From positions 1,116,001 to 1,180,000 of the forward strand of contig WHUZ01000012.1 in NCBI GenBank assembly GCA_015179045.1: a DNA stretch of 64,000 bases, written 5' to 3'. The notes beneath the pieces are model-generated. The model was given only the letters and a program-made list of their open reading frames with translations, was not told the origin of the DNA and ran no database searches. Shown piece after piece: positions 36,904 to 47,132 of the stretch. The DNA comes from Kalaharituber pfeilii (taxonomy: Eukaryota; Ascomycota; Pezizomycetes; Pezizales; Pezizaceae). The first letter of the stretch is position 1; each line of letters starts with the position of its first letter. A program made the position numbers and the translations under genes.

Positions 36904-37965
36904 CTACGAAATCTCAATCCTCCCCCTTGGTATCTTCCCCCCCCTAGACCCCTGCTTTCTCCTCACACCTAGCCCCATCCCTGCTACATTCACATTTGCG
37001 TCCCCTTCTCTTTTCCTCACACCCGCCTTCTTTCCCGCCAACATCACCAACTCCTCCAGGAACTTCTCCGCCGCAACCTCTTCACCGCTCCTCCCTTCCG
37101 TGTCCACTTCGTCGTCCTCATCATCGTCCCATAACCTCGCCCTCGTCGGGACAAACATCTTCACTCTCCCACTTGATCCCATAGCTTCCACATCCAGTTG
37201 GTCCCCCTGTCTCGTTACGTCTCCTTTCGTACCGCCTGCACCCGTGCCTCCTCCACTCCCACCACTTCCACCAACGACAAATCCCCCACACGCAACCTTC
37301 GTCAAAACCAATTTCTTCGCTTCTATTCCCATCATCCCATGCATATACCTCCCCAAACCCGCCAGAAACGGTCCTTTGGCCCCCGCTCCCATCCCGTCCC
37401 TGTCCTCCCTTTTCCGCTTCTTGGTTTCTGTCAACGACCCAAGCCCGTTCTCCCATTCGAGCAGCTTCCGACCATATTCCAAAAACTTCCGCACATCCTC
37501 TTTTCCTATGCCTACTGTAATCGTCTTCACTCCATTTCCCACCCCCTTGGGTATCCTAAAGCTCAGCGTAACGTCCTTGCAAACCCTTCCCTTCGTAGCA
37601 TAAAGGTACATCTCCAAAACCGATGCTATCCAGCATCCCTCTGTCCCTGCATCGCGCTCCTCAGTGCTAATAACGTTTAGCGGTAGTGGCAGCGTATCAA
37701 ACGTCGTAGACAAATACCCAAACAAGAGCTCCATGAGCGGCTTTGGCAGCCGCGTCAATACAAGCGGTAGATACGTAAATCCTGTTCCCTTATTTTCACT
37801 ATCATCGTTGTTCTTTTTGTATTCTTGTATCGAGGAGGAGTGGCCGATAAGGTATGCAACGTAGCCCCCTACCCCGCGCTCATACTCAAACGTGATCTCC
37901 ACGCCCGCTACATCATTCCGTTCCCGCACGGCCTGGTCCCATCCGTCTGGTCGATCCTGCTCCTC

Positions 37966-37996
<31 letters not shown>

Positions 37997-38366
37997 CTCG
38001 GCGAAGCCCCGATCTCAGCGACCCACTCCCGTAGCGCCGCAAGCGTCGGCACAAGACGCCACTTGCATGCCTTAAATCTTCCGGCTTTGGCGAGGTCACT
38101 TGATGTAGCAGTAGTGATATTGCCGCTTGGATCCGTAGAGATGGTGACACCACGAAGGACCTCGCCGCGAAGGAGGTTCGTGAGGGCGCGCTCGTGCGGC
38201 TTGAAGGGAGATCGTGGGGGATGCCGGCCGGGGTTGCTGGTGCTGGCCGAGAGAGGTGGTGGGTGGACGGCAGGGTCTAGGGGTGGGAAGTTATAGAGGG
38301 GGGAGAGCCGGTGAAGGTGGTAAGTTGTTGAGAGGAGAGGATGAGTGGGGGGGTTATAGTGGGCAT
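36904..38366 (-). CDS. FTA1: Kinetochore Sim4-complex protein Fta1 / CENP-L-like, with one apparent frameshift
   Basis: Likely inner-kinetochore CENP-L family protein (Fta1 in fission yeast), part of the constitutive centromere network. The main frame runs to the stop at 36904 and has HLHRLSPLYNFPPLD at the N-terminus, then RGEVLRGVTIS, LAKAGRFKACKWRLVPTLAALREWV, a D/E run from CAT repeats (37965-37995), TYLPLVLTRLPKPLMELLFGYLSTTFDT, and SVLEMYLYATKG. The C-terminal part is Gly- and charge-rich. No ATG exists in this frame before the conserved N-terminus. An ATG at 38366 lies in another frame and would join it if the plus-strand run of seven G at 38347-38353 had one more base. The span 36904-38366 is also one base short of whole codons. 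There are no introns. The family call rests on remembered CENP-L sequence features. Confidence 0.65.
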
Positions 38367-38850
38367 TGGGGCATTTGGTAGGTATTGTGGCCCTGTTAAA
38401 TAATGTGTAAATCGAACTGAGGGTAGCAGTTGTTGTAGGCCAGCGGGTTAATTGGGGTTTGAGGTCTAGCTGGGAGACGCGTTTTGGTTGTGAGTCTTGG
38501 CAGCAACCAACATTGGACTTCCCAGATAGGAACTACCGGAAGAGTCCAGTTGAGATTTCAAGACTATGTCTTGAACTGTTTTGCAATTTCAACTGGATAG
38601 TTCTCGCACGAGTCCCCAACTCGTGGCTTTGTGTCAGCGCAGCCACATATGTCAACATAATCCATTAACTAAAACATGACTTATCAGATTGAAGGATCAA
38701 GTGTATAGACAGTGTATTCTGCTGATGAAACCTAGAAATGCCGTAAAATACGTACACGTACAGAGCCAATGCCCATACTTGTATAGTTCTTAGATGTCCC
38801 CACTGGAAATCGCAACTTTTATGACTTTCATTCTTTCCCATTCTTAGATT
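38367..38850. other. Intergenic region upstream of FTA1
   Basis: 484 bases holding the presumed FTA1 promoter and the end of the DPH1 pseudogene. No gene, repeat or RNA is recognised. Confidence 0.45.
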
Positions 38851-39800
38851 TCACACCTCTACCCTGACCTCCCCGGTCTCTCCCTTCCTCAGCCTCCCCA
38901 ACCCCTCTTTCCCTTGAAAGTCCATGCATATATCTCCTTCCACATCTCTCTCCCTCCTAACGCCACTATCGCCTCATACGGGCCCAGAAAAGGCTTCCTA
39001 CATGCATACCCCCAATCAATACTCAGCCTCGGACACGACGTCTGCACCCAACACTCCGCTCCAGGCTCCCCTATGTCGTTTCCCTCCCCTTTCCCCTCAG
39101 CTCCCTCTATTAACGCCTGCTGCGCTGGTTCGACCTCGCTCGACGCCACAAGCATATTCAGGCATCTCTCCACTGCTTCCAGCAAATGAGGATTCCCGCT
39201 GCCTCCCCAACGTGCCTAGTGTGAGACCCCACTTCCTAGACTTCTGCGCCCACCCAATAGCGTCCTGCCGCAGCGTGTGCATCTTAGCATGGTCATATCC
39301 TTCCCGCATCAGTATCCACGAATACGGGTCGTCTCTATATGCAATCCGGGTTCTGGATCATTGCAGATTCGAGATGGAATCTGCCATCCGCGATATATAA
39401 CAGTGCTAATGCACCAGCGCTATCAATCTTTCCATCTAGCTCACTATCATCCTTTCCGAGCTTTTTGGTAGATACGCAGGGAGAAGTAAACTCACCATCT
39501 CTCCTTTCGATAACGGCATAATTTGCGGTATCAGAAACTTATATCCCTCCTTTTCTCACTGCACCCTTGCAGAATGTATCACAGGATTGAATTGTATCAT
39601 CCCAATTCCCCCAATTCTCCATCTGAATCCTTCACAAAATTCTGCCTAATGATCTTGAGTAGATGATTTCCATCAATCCTAATCGTCACAAACACATATA
39701 ACATCTTAATGCTGTTTCCTTAGTTATATCCTGTAGAACCTTTGAGTAATGGACGAGATGTGCATTCAGGCGACTAATTGCGAAAAATGAGAAAAGGAAA
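38851..39800 (-). pseudogene. DPH1: Decayed DPH1 (diphthamide biosynthesis protein 1) copy
   Basis: Dph1 works with Dph2 in the radical step of diphthamide synthesis on eEF2. Here its sequence can be followed on the minus strand through several frames: NAHLVHYSKVLQDIT, KMLYVFVTIRIDGNHLLK, IRQNFVKDSDGELGELG, IQFNPVIHSARVQ then a stop, [62 protein letters not shown]-like [58 protein letters not shown], and a tail MDFQGKEGLGR. At least one stop and four frame changes break it. The 5' end is absent, with the first conserved cysteine region; the GCTSP cysteine is also lost, while the CPRLSIDWG cysteine remains. A working copy is expected elsewhere in the genome. Confidence 0.88.
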
Positions 39801-40584
39801 AAGAAAAGAAGCTTGGTGTTGCTTGTAACATTACGCAGCCCCACTAGATTCTCTCATCAAGTGTTCAGTATCTGTATATATATCGGTAGCATGAAGCTTT
39901 GCTAGACTCAAGCTGCATGACGAAAGTTTGCGTTTCACGACATTCCCTTCAAGGGCAGTCACGCAATTGCTTTAGTTGCCCAACTGCTCGGGGACTGGGC
40001 GATTGCTGTGAGTTGATCTGCCTAGTTTTTTGCAGTCGCGCAGTCGCGAGGTGGGGTGTTTCAGCACCCCTCATTTCACGTGACCTCTAACAAGATTTTC
40101 ATGCCCTCCTGAATCGCGGCATTCACATCACAGTGCCGGAGATAAATATGCACTGTACTACTTTTTCACCCTTGACCGCATGCCCTCTGCATCTGGGCTG
40201 AGCTAGGGTGCATATCATGTGCATCAAGCCGATCCGCTGCGATTGGCTTAGAATAAAGGAAAAAGAAAAAAAGAAAAAGAAAAGAAAAGAGCATCATCTT
40301 GAGGGCCAATTTGCCTGCGCCATTGATGAGCAATTGCTCGAGCGCTGGTTCTCTGAGCTACATACTTTACATCCCGGTAACAACAATTACTGGCATGAGA
40401 CTACCGGGTAGGTAAACAATCATGAGGCATATTACTACTTGCTGACTTGTGCATTATATCAGCAGCAGTCCCAATACCTACTAGTACTTTCCCAGTTTCC
40501 TCTTTGCCTTTGCGATTACCCTCAACCCACCAGCATACAAACCCAATTCCTTCTTTGCACACCAAAATAAACCCCTTCCCACAC
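39801..40584. other. Intergenic region downstream of ARD1
   Basis: About 785 bases. A purine-rich AAAG tract is near 40258-40290. The sequence TGGCATGAGACTACC at about 40391 resembles the dispersed motif with a C-to-T change. No gene is recognised. Confidence 0.4.
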
Positions 40585-41546
40585 TTACGTAGACTGAATA
40601 CTCTCATTCCTCTCCTCCAAATTATGCACTCCCAGAGGCCTTCCAATCTTAACCGTCCTCATTGTCGGATCCTTCTTCCCCTTGTTCCTCGCCTGCGCAT
40701 CCTCCGGTACATCCCCATCGATACCCACATCTTCCAGTTTCTCCTTCCCGTCATCTTCCTCCTCCTCCGCTGCAGTCTCCAAAAACGTCAAATCCTTGCG
40801 CATAGAGTATGCATCCTCGCCATCAGCATAGTACTTTGGCTCGATCTTCTCATTCTCAAATTGTAGCGTGTTCTGGTAAAGGTGTAATGCAGCCTGATTC
40901 GATACACGGACGTGGAGAGAGACATATTTAGCACCGAAACATTCAACCATCGCCTTTTCTGTTTTATTGGTTGCATGGTTAGTCGCCGGGGAAAAATGAA
41001 AATTCAATTTCCCAAGCCCTCCACTCTCGTATCGTGACTTGGAGTGACATGGGGAATTGATGCCCGGGAATATAGTTAGCCGGCTAATGGCATGTTGGTT
41101 GATTCGCAGACAGGATAGGAAAGAGGGATTGAGGATGAAAAGATGACTTCATATGTGTCTGGCTGTGTGGTGGGAAGTCAGGTGCGTGGGGGGGGGCGGG
41201 AACTAGGCTATGCAAAAAATAGTAAGTACTCACGACTCTGCTTCATAAGCTTCTCCGCGAGGCCCAGCCTCCGGTGTGTCCTCATCACACTCAAACTTGT
41301 GATATGTCCATGAGGCGCATCTGTCGGCTCCTCCTCCATCTTGGCCAGTACGTACCCTACAATGCGCGGAGCCGCGTAAGGATCGCCTGCCTTAGTCCCG
41401 CTCATGTCAACTGCGACGTACGAAAGCTGAGGCCACGACAGCGCATGGTACAAATAGTACTTGCAAAAATAGTTCTCAGGAAGGTTGGTGATATTTGCAG
41501 TCTGTACATGGGGGATATCTGAGGGCTGGAGCAGGCGAATATCCAT
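40585..41546 (-). CDS. ARD1: N-alpha-acetyltransferase NatA catalytic subunit Ard1/Naa10
   Basis: GNAT-family enzyme that acetylates nascent N-termini on ribosomes with the Nat1/Naa15 subunit. Exon 1 is 41234-41546 and exon 2 is 40585-40958, with a 275-nt intron, long for this window. The product is about 228 residues. It begins [26 protein letters not shown], continues with [53 protein letters not shown] (acetyl-CoA loop R/Q-x-x-G/R-x-G/A form RRLGLA), then [26 protein letters not shown] across the junction. The C-terminal tail is acidic then basic, as in fungal Ard1. Nothing is missing. Confidence 0.95.
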
Positions 41547-44500
41547 TGTTGGCTAATGGGCTGTAACTTCGGTGATCGGTGCTGCGACTACTGCGGCTCT
41601 GCTGCCCAGCTGCTAGAACTGTTGTTTCTGCTTAACTGGCAGGGTTGGGTGTAGAGCAGATTTGCCTAGTCGGTTGCCAGCGGGGTAAGGTTATGCGTTA
41701 GAGTTAGATTGAAGGAGTTTGATATTCGAGCTGCTGGATTGGGCAAAAGAGACGTGAAGGGGAGGAGCGCTGGAGATTGTAGGAACAGCAATGCTGCGGG
41801 GGGGTGGGGGGTGGAGTTGAGCGAGCCGAGGAGAAATAGTCTGACTTGAAGTCTTTTTTTTTTTTTGTGTTTGCGGATGTGTGGCTTGCCAATTGTTAGT
41901 TTACTTTTTCTATCCCTAGAACCAAGAATTGTCTAGTGTTAGAAAGCATCCTGCTAATATTGCAACAAAGGATTGAAAGGCAAAAAAAAAAAAAAAAGTC
42001 GATTTATGATCAGGAGAGGGCTTGTTAGATTTATGCTTGCTTTTGGTGGTGCTGGGGGTGAAGGTGGGGTGGAAGGGCACGAATGAAGAAGGGGGGGGGG
42101 GATGGTCGTGAGCACTGCCACACGTAACGTACCGAGTGGTGGTGGCGTCCGAGATGTGTAGTGGTGTGATGGTGATGGCGGGGAGGTCCGATATCAATAT
42201 CGATATCGATAAGCTGTGAACGATATGGGTGCCAGGGGAGGAGGGGTGGAGGTCGCCGGCACTTTGTTCTGGGGAATTCTCTGCTGCATGCAGGAAACGC
42301 AACAAGATTATCAACCGGTACAGTACGATGAAACGACACTGTCCAACCCACTGCATCCCTAAACGAAATGCAACATATATCCAGACTAGTGCACAGCGGC
42401 AGCCTTCCGCAGCGCCGGTGGGGAATGTGCACATGACTAAGCAGCCCAGGGCACATTAATTTCGGGGCATATAAATTAGGTAGCAAGCGAAATTTACATT
42501 TTATGCGTCGTTCATGGATCCAATGCTAGATGCAAAGAGCATGCAATGCGCCGGTGGTTCACATTCCTGCCTACATAGACTATTTCTCCACCGGGGGCTT
42601 CATGAAGCCACGAATTCAGCTGGAGTCATTCTAATGTGGCGTTAACATTACAGTGATACCCGATGAGGTTAAATATGTAACCAGGCTATTGAGACGCAAT
42701 AATGCTGGCAACAGACTACCGGCATATTGACTCCTTCCTCCTCCTTCCCCCGCCGAACTCCTGCATATTGCCTCTCAATCATCCGAATATCTGCATACGC
42801 CACTACAGCTGCTGTTGGTTGCCAATGGCCATAGACTAGTCTAGTCCATAGTATATGAAGGCATATTGCCATATAAGAGGGGTAGGGGATTCACTCTCAA
42901 GGCCCGTAACAGCAGTTGTAGCTGCTGCGCCTGTCCCTACTCATTTGTACGAGGCTAAGGGGCAGAATGGACTAAAAAAAAAAAGGAAAACAAAGAAAAA
43001 GGAAACTCCAGCTCCTGTTTTCTATTCCCTAATTAAAAAACAGACCGGATCAATCTACGCTCAATTGAGTACCAAGATGCACCTTGGAAAAACTTAGTCT
43101 CAAGGAAGAAACTTAGGAACTAAAATCGTACAACATACGGAAACTCCACAAGTCCGCTTAGGTAACTCTAGTGGTAAGACCATCTTATACATATTATTCA
43201 GTGAGAAATAGTGTCAAGGTGCCCACTTAGTAGCTTCAAATTATTCCCTCGTGCCAGCGGCCATGACTAGTCTCATTCCCATGACAACGGCGTTTTGGCC
43301 ATTATTGTCCCTTGGGTCAGCATCCACATCAATTTGCACTCAATAAGCAGCTGCACGATGGCTCCATGTCCATATCTAGCTGCCCATGACAATGGTGTTC
43401 AGCCCTTCCTACAGCAAAGATGTTAAAAGAACCACAAAAATAATTTGCTAAATACGTATATTGGAAATGTTAAGCGGCAGCAACATACAGGCCTATTGGG
43501 AGCAGTGAAACAGGCGTGTTGACAATAGGAATAATAGCCAGCCCATGGATGACGTCGTAATTACCCTGAATTCACCTCAGCACTCGGATGCCTAGAGGAA
43601 TGAACTGTTATAGCATGGACAGTGTTGCTTCATTCCACTATTTATCAGCATCGTCTTCATTAGTCTTTATTTCGCACGCATTCTCCTGATGTCCGGTTTC
43701 ATACGACCCCCCACGCCTGGGATGAAGATCCTCCTGTCCCGTTATTATAGTGGTCAGTTCATCACAATTTGCCATCCCAGGTATTCTGATGGAGGAAATT
43801 AGGCGCATGTTACTGCCAAACTCTGTACACACGATTCAATGTTACCAATGACAGCTAGCACAAGTGCTCACGTTACTGATGCATGGGTCTTACACCACGG
43901 CCTTGCAATATCGGCATGCGAGATTTTGGCATGTAGTGTGCATGGTTTCTTATCAAAGTCAAAACCTAGTAGATCATGGGAATGCTCAACCCATATGGGG
44001 CTCCCTCGTCTCTCAGAGTTCGAATCGTGACTTCGACAATTTGCTGACGCCTTGTATCTATATCCCTAGTTAGCCCACGAATACTAAATACTCTATATGC
44101 GCTAGTTTCGGGACTGGGTGTGGCCAGAAAGAATCCCACTGGAGTGAAGGCAACAAGTTGGTTCCTCATACCCAATCAGTTAGTACATCTCAAATCTGGC
44201 ATGATTTTAGACTGCCGAAGCTCCAGAACATAACATCAGGGCTCGCATACTCCATTGAGATTCACAGAACATACCACTGCTGTCATGTATCTGGTTTTAC
44301 GGTGCTTATGTGACTCAGTTCATATCTCAACGAATGGATATCTTCAACTTGAATTAGTGGCTCATGCCTCTCTATATACTATCTCTGATGTCTAAGTTGT
44401 ACCCTTCTTCGAGCCAACATACATGACAAGAGCACCTTTGTCACTGTTCCCGAAATCAGAAAGTATGATTCTCACTCCCTACATCCCACACAAAATTATG

Positions 44501-45960
44501 GCCGCTATACCACAATTAATTGTCAATTGCGGGAGCTAGCCGTACCTGCAGAATTTCTATGCGGAAGGTTTGCCCGGACAATCCTCCGACTGCACGTTGG
44601 CTTAGTAGCAATCCATAAATGCCCTCCGGATACAAGTGATAAGTATGACAACGGGAATGTAATCCTGGGCAGCCAACCTGATCAAGGTGGGAAGGGCCGC
44701 GCTCGTGGCCATGTCCGTAGCAAGGCAAGGCCCATAACATAATTTCAACAAATCAAGCAAGCGAATACGAAGCACGGCAAGAAGATACACCATCATTGAA
44801 TAAAAATGAGTGGCTGAAAAAATGAATACCCGGAACCAGGTAGTATCACTATGGTACCTTGCCAAGCGGGGCGAACAGCAAGCTACTATCCGGGAATTGA
44901 AAAATACTCAAAAACGAAGGAACGCGCGTTATGTGACCGAGAGCCAGCGCTGCATGCAATCCGGAATGCTAGGGTAGAGAGTTTGTGGACAAGCGGCGCA
45001 GTGCTGTGGGGGGATGAACCTGCAACAAAGAAGAATAATATTGTCTAATTGTAAAGCATTAGTGCAATTCGCAATTGACTGTTCGGATGGATAGAGGAAG
45101 TGGAAAGCCCTATAGGTTTGGTTCGCTGAAGTGTGTGCGGCGATTATTGTTCCCTTGATGGATTGCGTCTACGACAGAAGCTTTACAGCAAAAGTAACCA
45201 GCGTTACCCTTGCAATTACAAGTAGTATGAGTATGATTTAGCTTATGATAATGTTTGAAAAAGGTCCACTATTGAAGCTATGTGAAGAACACTTTACCTG
45301 CTTCAAGGGTTACTACCCGTTTGGGCCAATTGTGCACTTCATCTCCAGCCAGAGGCTTTGAGACAATACGCCATAAAGCCAGATCACATGCCTTGGTGGT
45401 TAGGTAGCATGTCCTCAAGTGCACCAGCAGCTAGAATGCACTACTTCCTTGCAATGCTGATCATAATGGCTGTAGAATTGTGGCAAGAGGGTCTCTCCAA
45501 TTGGCCCTTTGATATTTAATGCCTGGTTCATACATCAAATTGCCATTTCTGGTAGTTTTTCCTGCACAATTATTGCATACAATTTTCATGAGAATATGAA
45601 TTTTGTAAATAACTTCACCACACCTTCAAATAAGGTAAAATAATGATATTTAAGTGTCCTACTATTTTTATAGAATTTATCTCAGATGCAATAAGTAGAA
45701 TTCAATACTAGTAATATTGCAGTAAAAAATGTATGTTAAGTCTATGTCAATATATGATACGAATCTCATGGAATCATATATCCCTTCAAAACAACATTTC
45801 TGAAAAAAGCTAATATGCAGAATATGGAGAATAATCCTTCGTTTAACCTCCCTACAAGGTGCATATAAAATTCTATTCTGGTAGTTCAGATATATGTTGT
45901 CGCGCGAGGTCAGTTTTTGTGTAAAGGTACGTCGAGACGTGTTGTTTGTCGCGTTGTGGT
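41547..45960. other. Gene-poor region upstream of ARD1
   Basis: The first few hundred bases probably hold the ARD1 promoter. The rest has poly-A/T runs (41855-41866, 41982-41996), a palindromic GATATC/ATCGAT cluster near 42190-42212, and the ankyrin remnant at 43240-43410. Short ORFs at 43640-44175 and 44516-44865 were inspected but not recognised. I see no intact gene. Confidence 0.45.
43240..43410 (-). pseudogene. Ankyrin-repeat remnant
   Basis: In one minus-strand frame GHGAIVQLLIEC is readable; in another the text continues DVDADPRDNNGQNAV, together resembling an ankyrin unit (GHEAIVxLLLExxADVDAxDxxGxTPL). CCCATGACAACGGCG (near 43279) and CCCATGACAATGGTG (near 43383) repeat about 105 bases apart, the expected unit spacing. 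Stops and a frame change show it is dead. Ankyrin proteins of this type are common in fungal accessory loci. Confidence 0.45.
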
Positions 45961-45966
45961 GAAATA

Positions 45967-46370
45967 CAGTATGGTAGGCCTCCCTCGATAGTGCGAGATG
46001 TAGTAGCATGAGCTCAACTTGTCAGGTATGACAGGTTCTATACAATAGCGCGAGATGGGGCAATATGAATTGAAGTTGACAGGTATGACAAGTCTCTCTC
46101 GATGGCATGAGGCATGGCAACATGAGTAGAATTTATGGCAGGCCCCTCCCGACGGCAAGATACGGCTGAATGAGCTAAATTTGGCAAGTATGGCAGGGCC
46201 CACTCGACGGTGAGATGTACAAACACGAGCTGGATTTCACAGGTATGGCAGGTCCTACTCAACGGAGAAAGATGAGGCGAATGGGCTCAATTGACGGGTA
46301 TGGCAGATTTCACTCAATAGTACGATGTAAGGAAGAAAGAGTCGAATTTGACAGGTATGTCAGGTATCGC
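45967..46370. repeat. Diverged ~55-bp tandem array
   Basis: About eight copies recur at a spacing of 50-57 bases, each anchored on a core like GACAGGTATGGCAGGTCC: near 45967, 46022, 46078, 46133, 46182, 46238, 46293 and 46350. They are followed by ACTCGACGG-like and GAGATG-like blocks. On the minus strand the units read as loose 18-19 residue repeats (for example VIPDKLSSCYYISHYRGRP), but no start, end or family supports a gene. Confidence 0.8.
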
Positions 46371-47020
46371 AATGGTGTAGTCTGCGGGAATGAGGATGCG
46401 CTGGAGCCGTAGAACCACAGATGATGATATGGAATGGTAGAACTATGAAAGGGCATCTGTATATAGATCGCAATAGCTAGTAATAAATAAATAATAAGTT
46501 GTCAAAAATGATAATATGATGCAGCGGAATGAAATCTATGCAATAAGCGCAGGGCATATGAGCCCATATAGTTGAAGACGCAGATAGTTGATGATGCAGA
46601 GCATATGAGTCTGTGGGTAATAACGTATGCATAGAGTACATGAGTCCATAGTTCATGATGCATGATTGAAAAAGAGCTAAGTTCCGAATGCCCTTGAAAA
46701 TAGTTAAGTGTTGGAGGGCAGCCGGCTTGCAAAGTTGTCCAGAGATACCGTACTCTACAGTACATACCGTGGGAAAAGCGACAGGTGGTTGGCAACCTGT
46801 GCATCCCTAGCCTCGTCCCCAGGCGTTTGTATGATAGAAGCCTGAGATTAGCTAATCGGACGATCACGTCAGTGCCAAGAACTGTAAATATAATAAACTG
46901 AAATTTAAGTTCACAAACCGCATCCCTGCGTCTGATGCCTGGGGTGCATGGGGATGCGAATAATTTTTTTTTTGCTGATATTACGGATATAACTTCTAAC
47001 TAAAGCCATATTAGCCTCGT
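46371..47020. other. Repeat-flanking AT-rich region
   Basis: Contains about three loose copies of a ~50-bp unit built on GCATATGAG between 46550 and 46650, next to the ~55-bp array. A reverse copy of the dispersed motif (CTAGCCTCGTCCCCAG) is at 46807-46822. No gene is seen. Confidence 0.4.
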
Positions 47021-47132
47021 ACTCGCTGGTTCGGAAAGTATTGGGACGCTGCATAAAGCGCATGCGCTATTCCCGTTTTGAGATAGTGCATATTTTTATG
47101 CAGCGCTCCAATACCTTCCGAAATCAGCGAGT
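47021..47132. repeat. 112-bp foldback (long imperfect inverted repeat)
   Basis: The left arm starts ACTCGCTGGTTCGGAA at 47021 and the right arm ends TTCCGAAATCAGCGAGT at 47132. The arms pair over about 38 bases with few mismatches (shared GTATTGG and CGCTGCATAAA), and weaker pairing continues inward through ATGC and CTAT to a short loop. It looks like a miniature foldback element or a structured transcript. No clear target duplication was seen. Confidence 0.85.
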
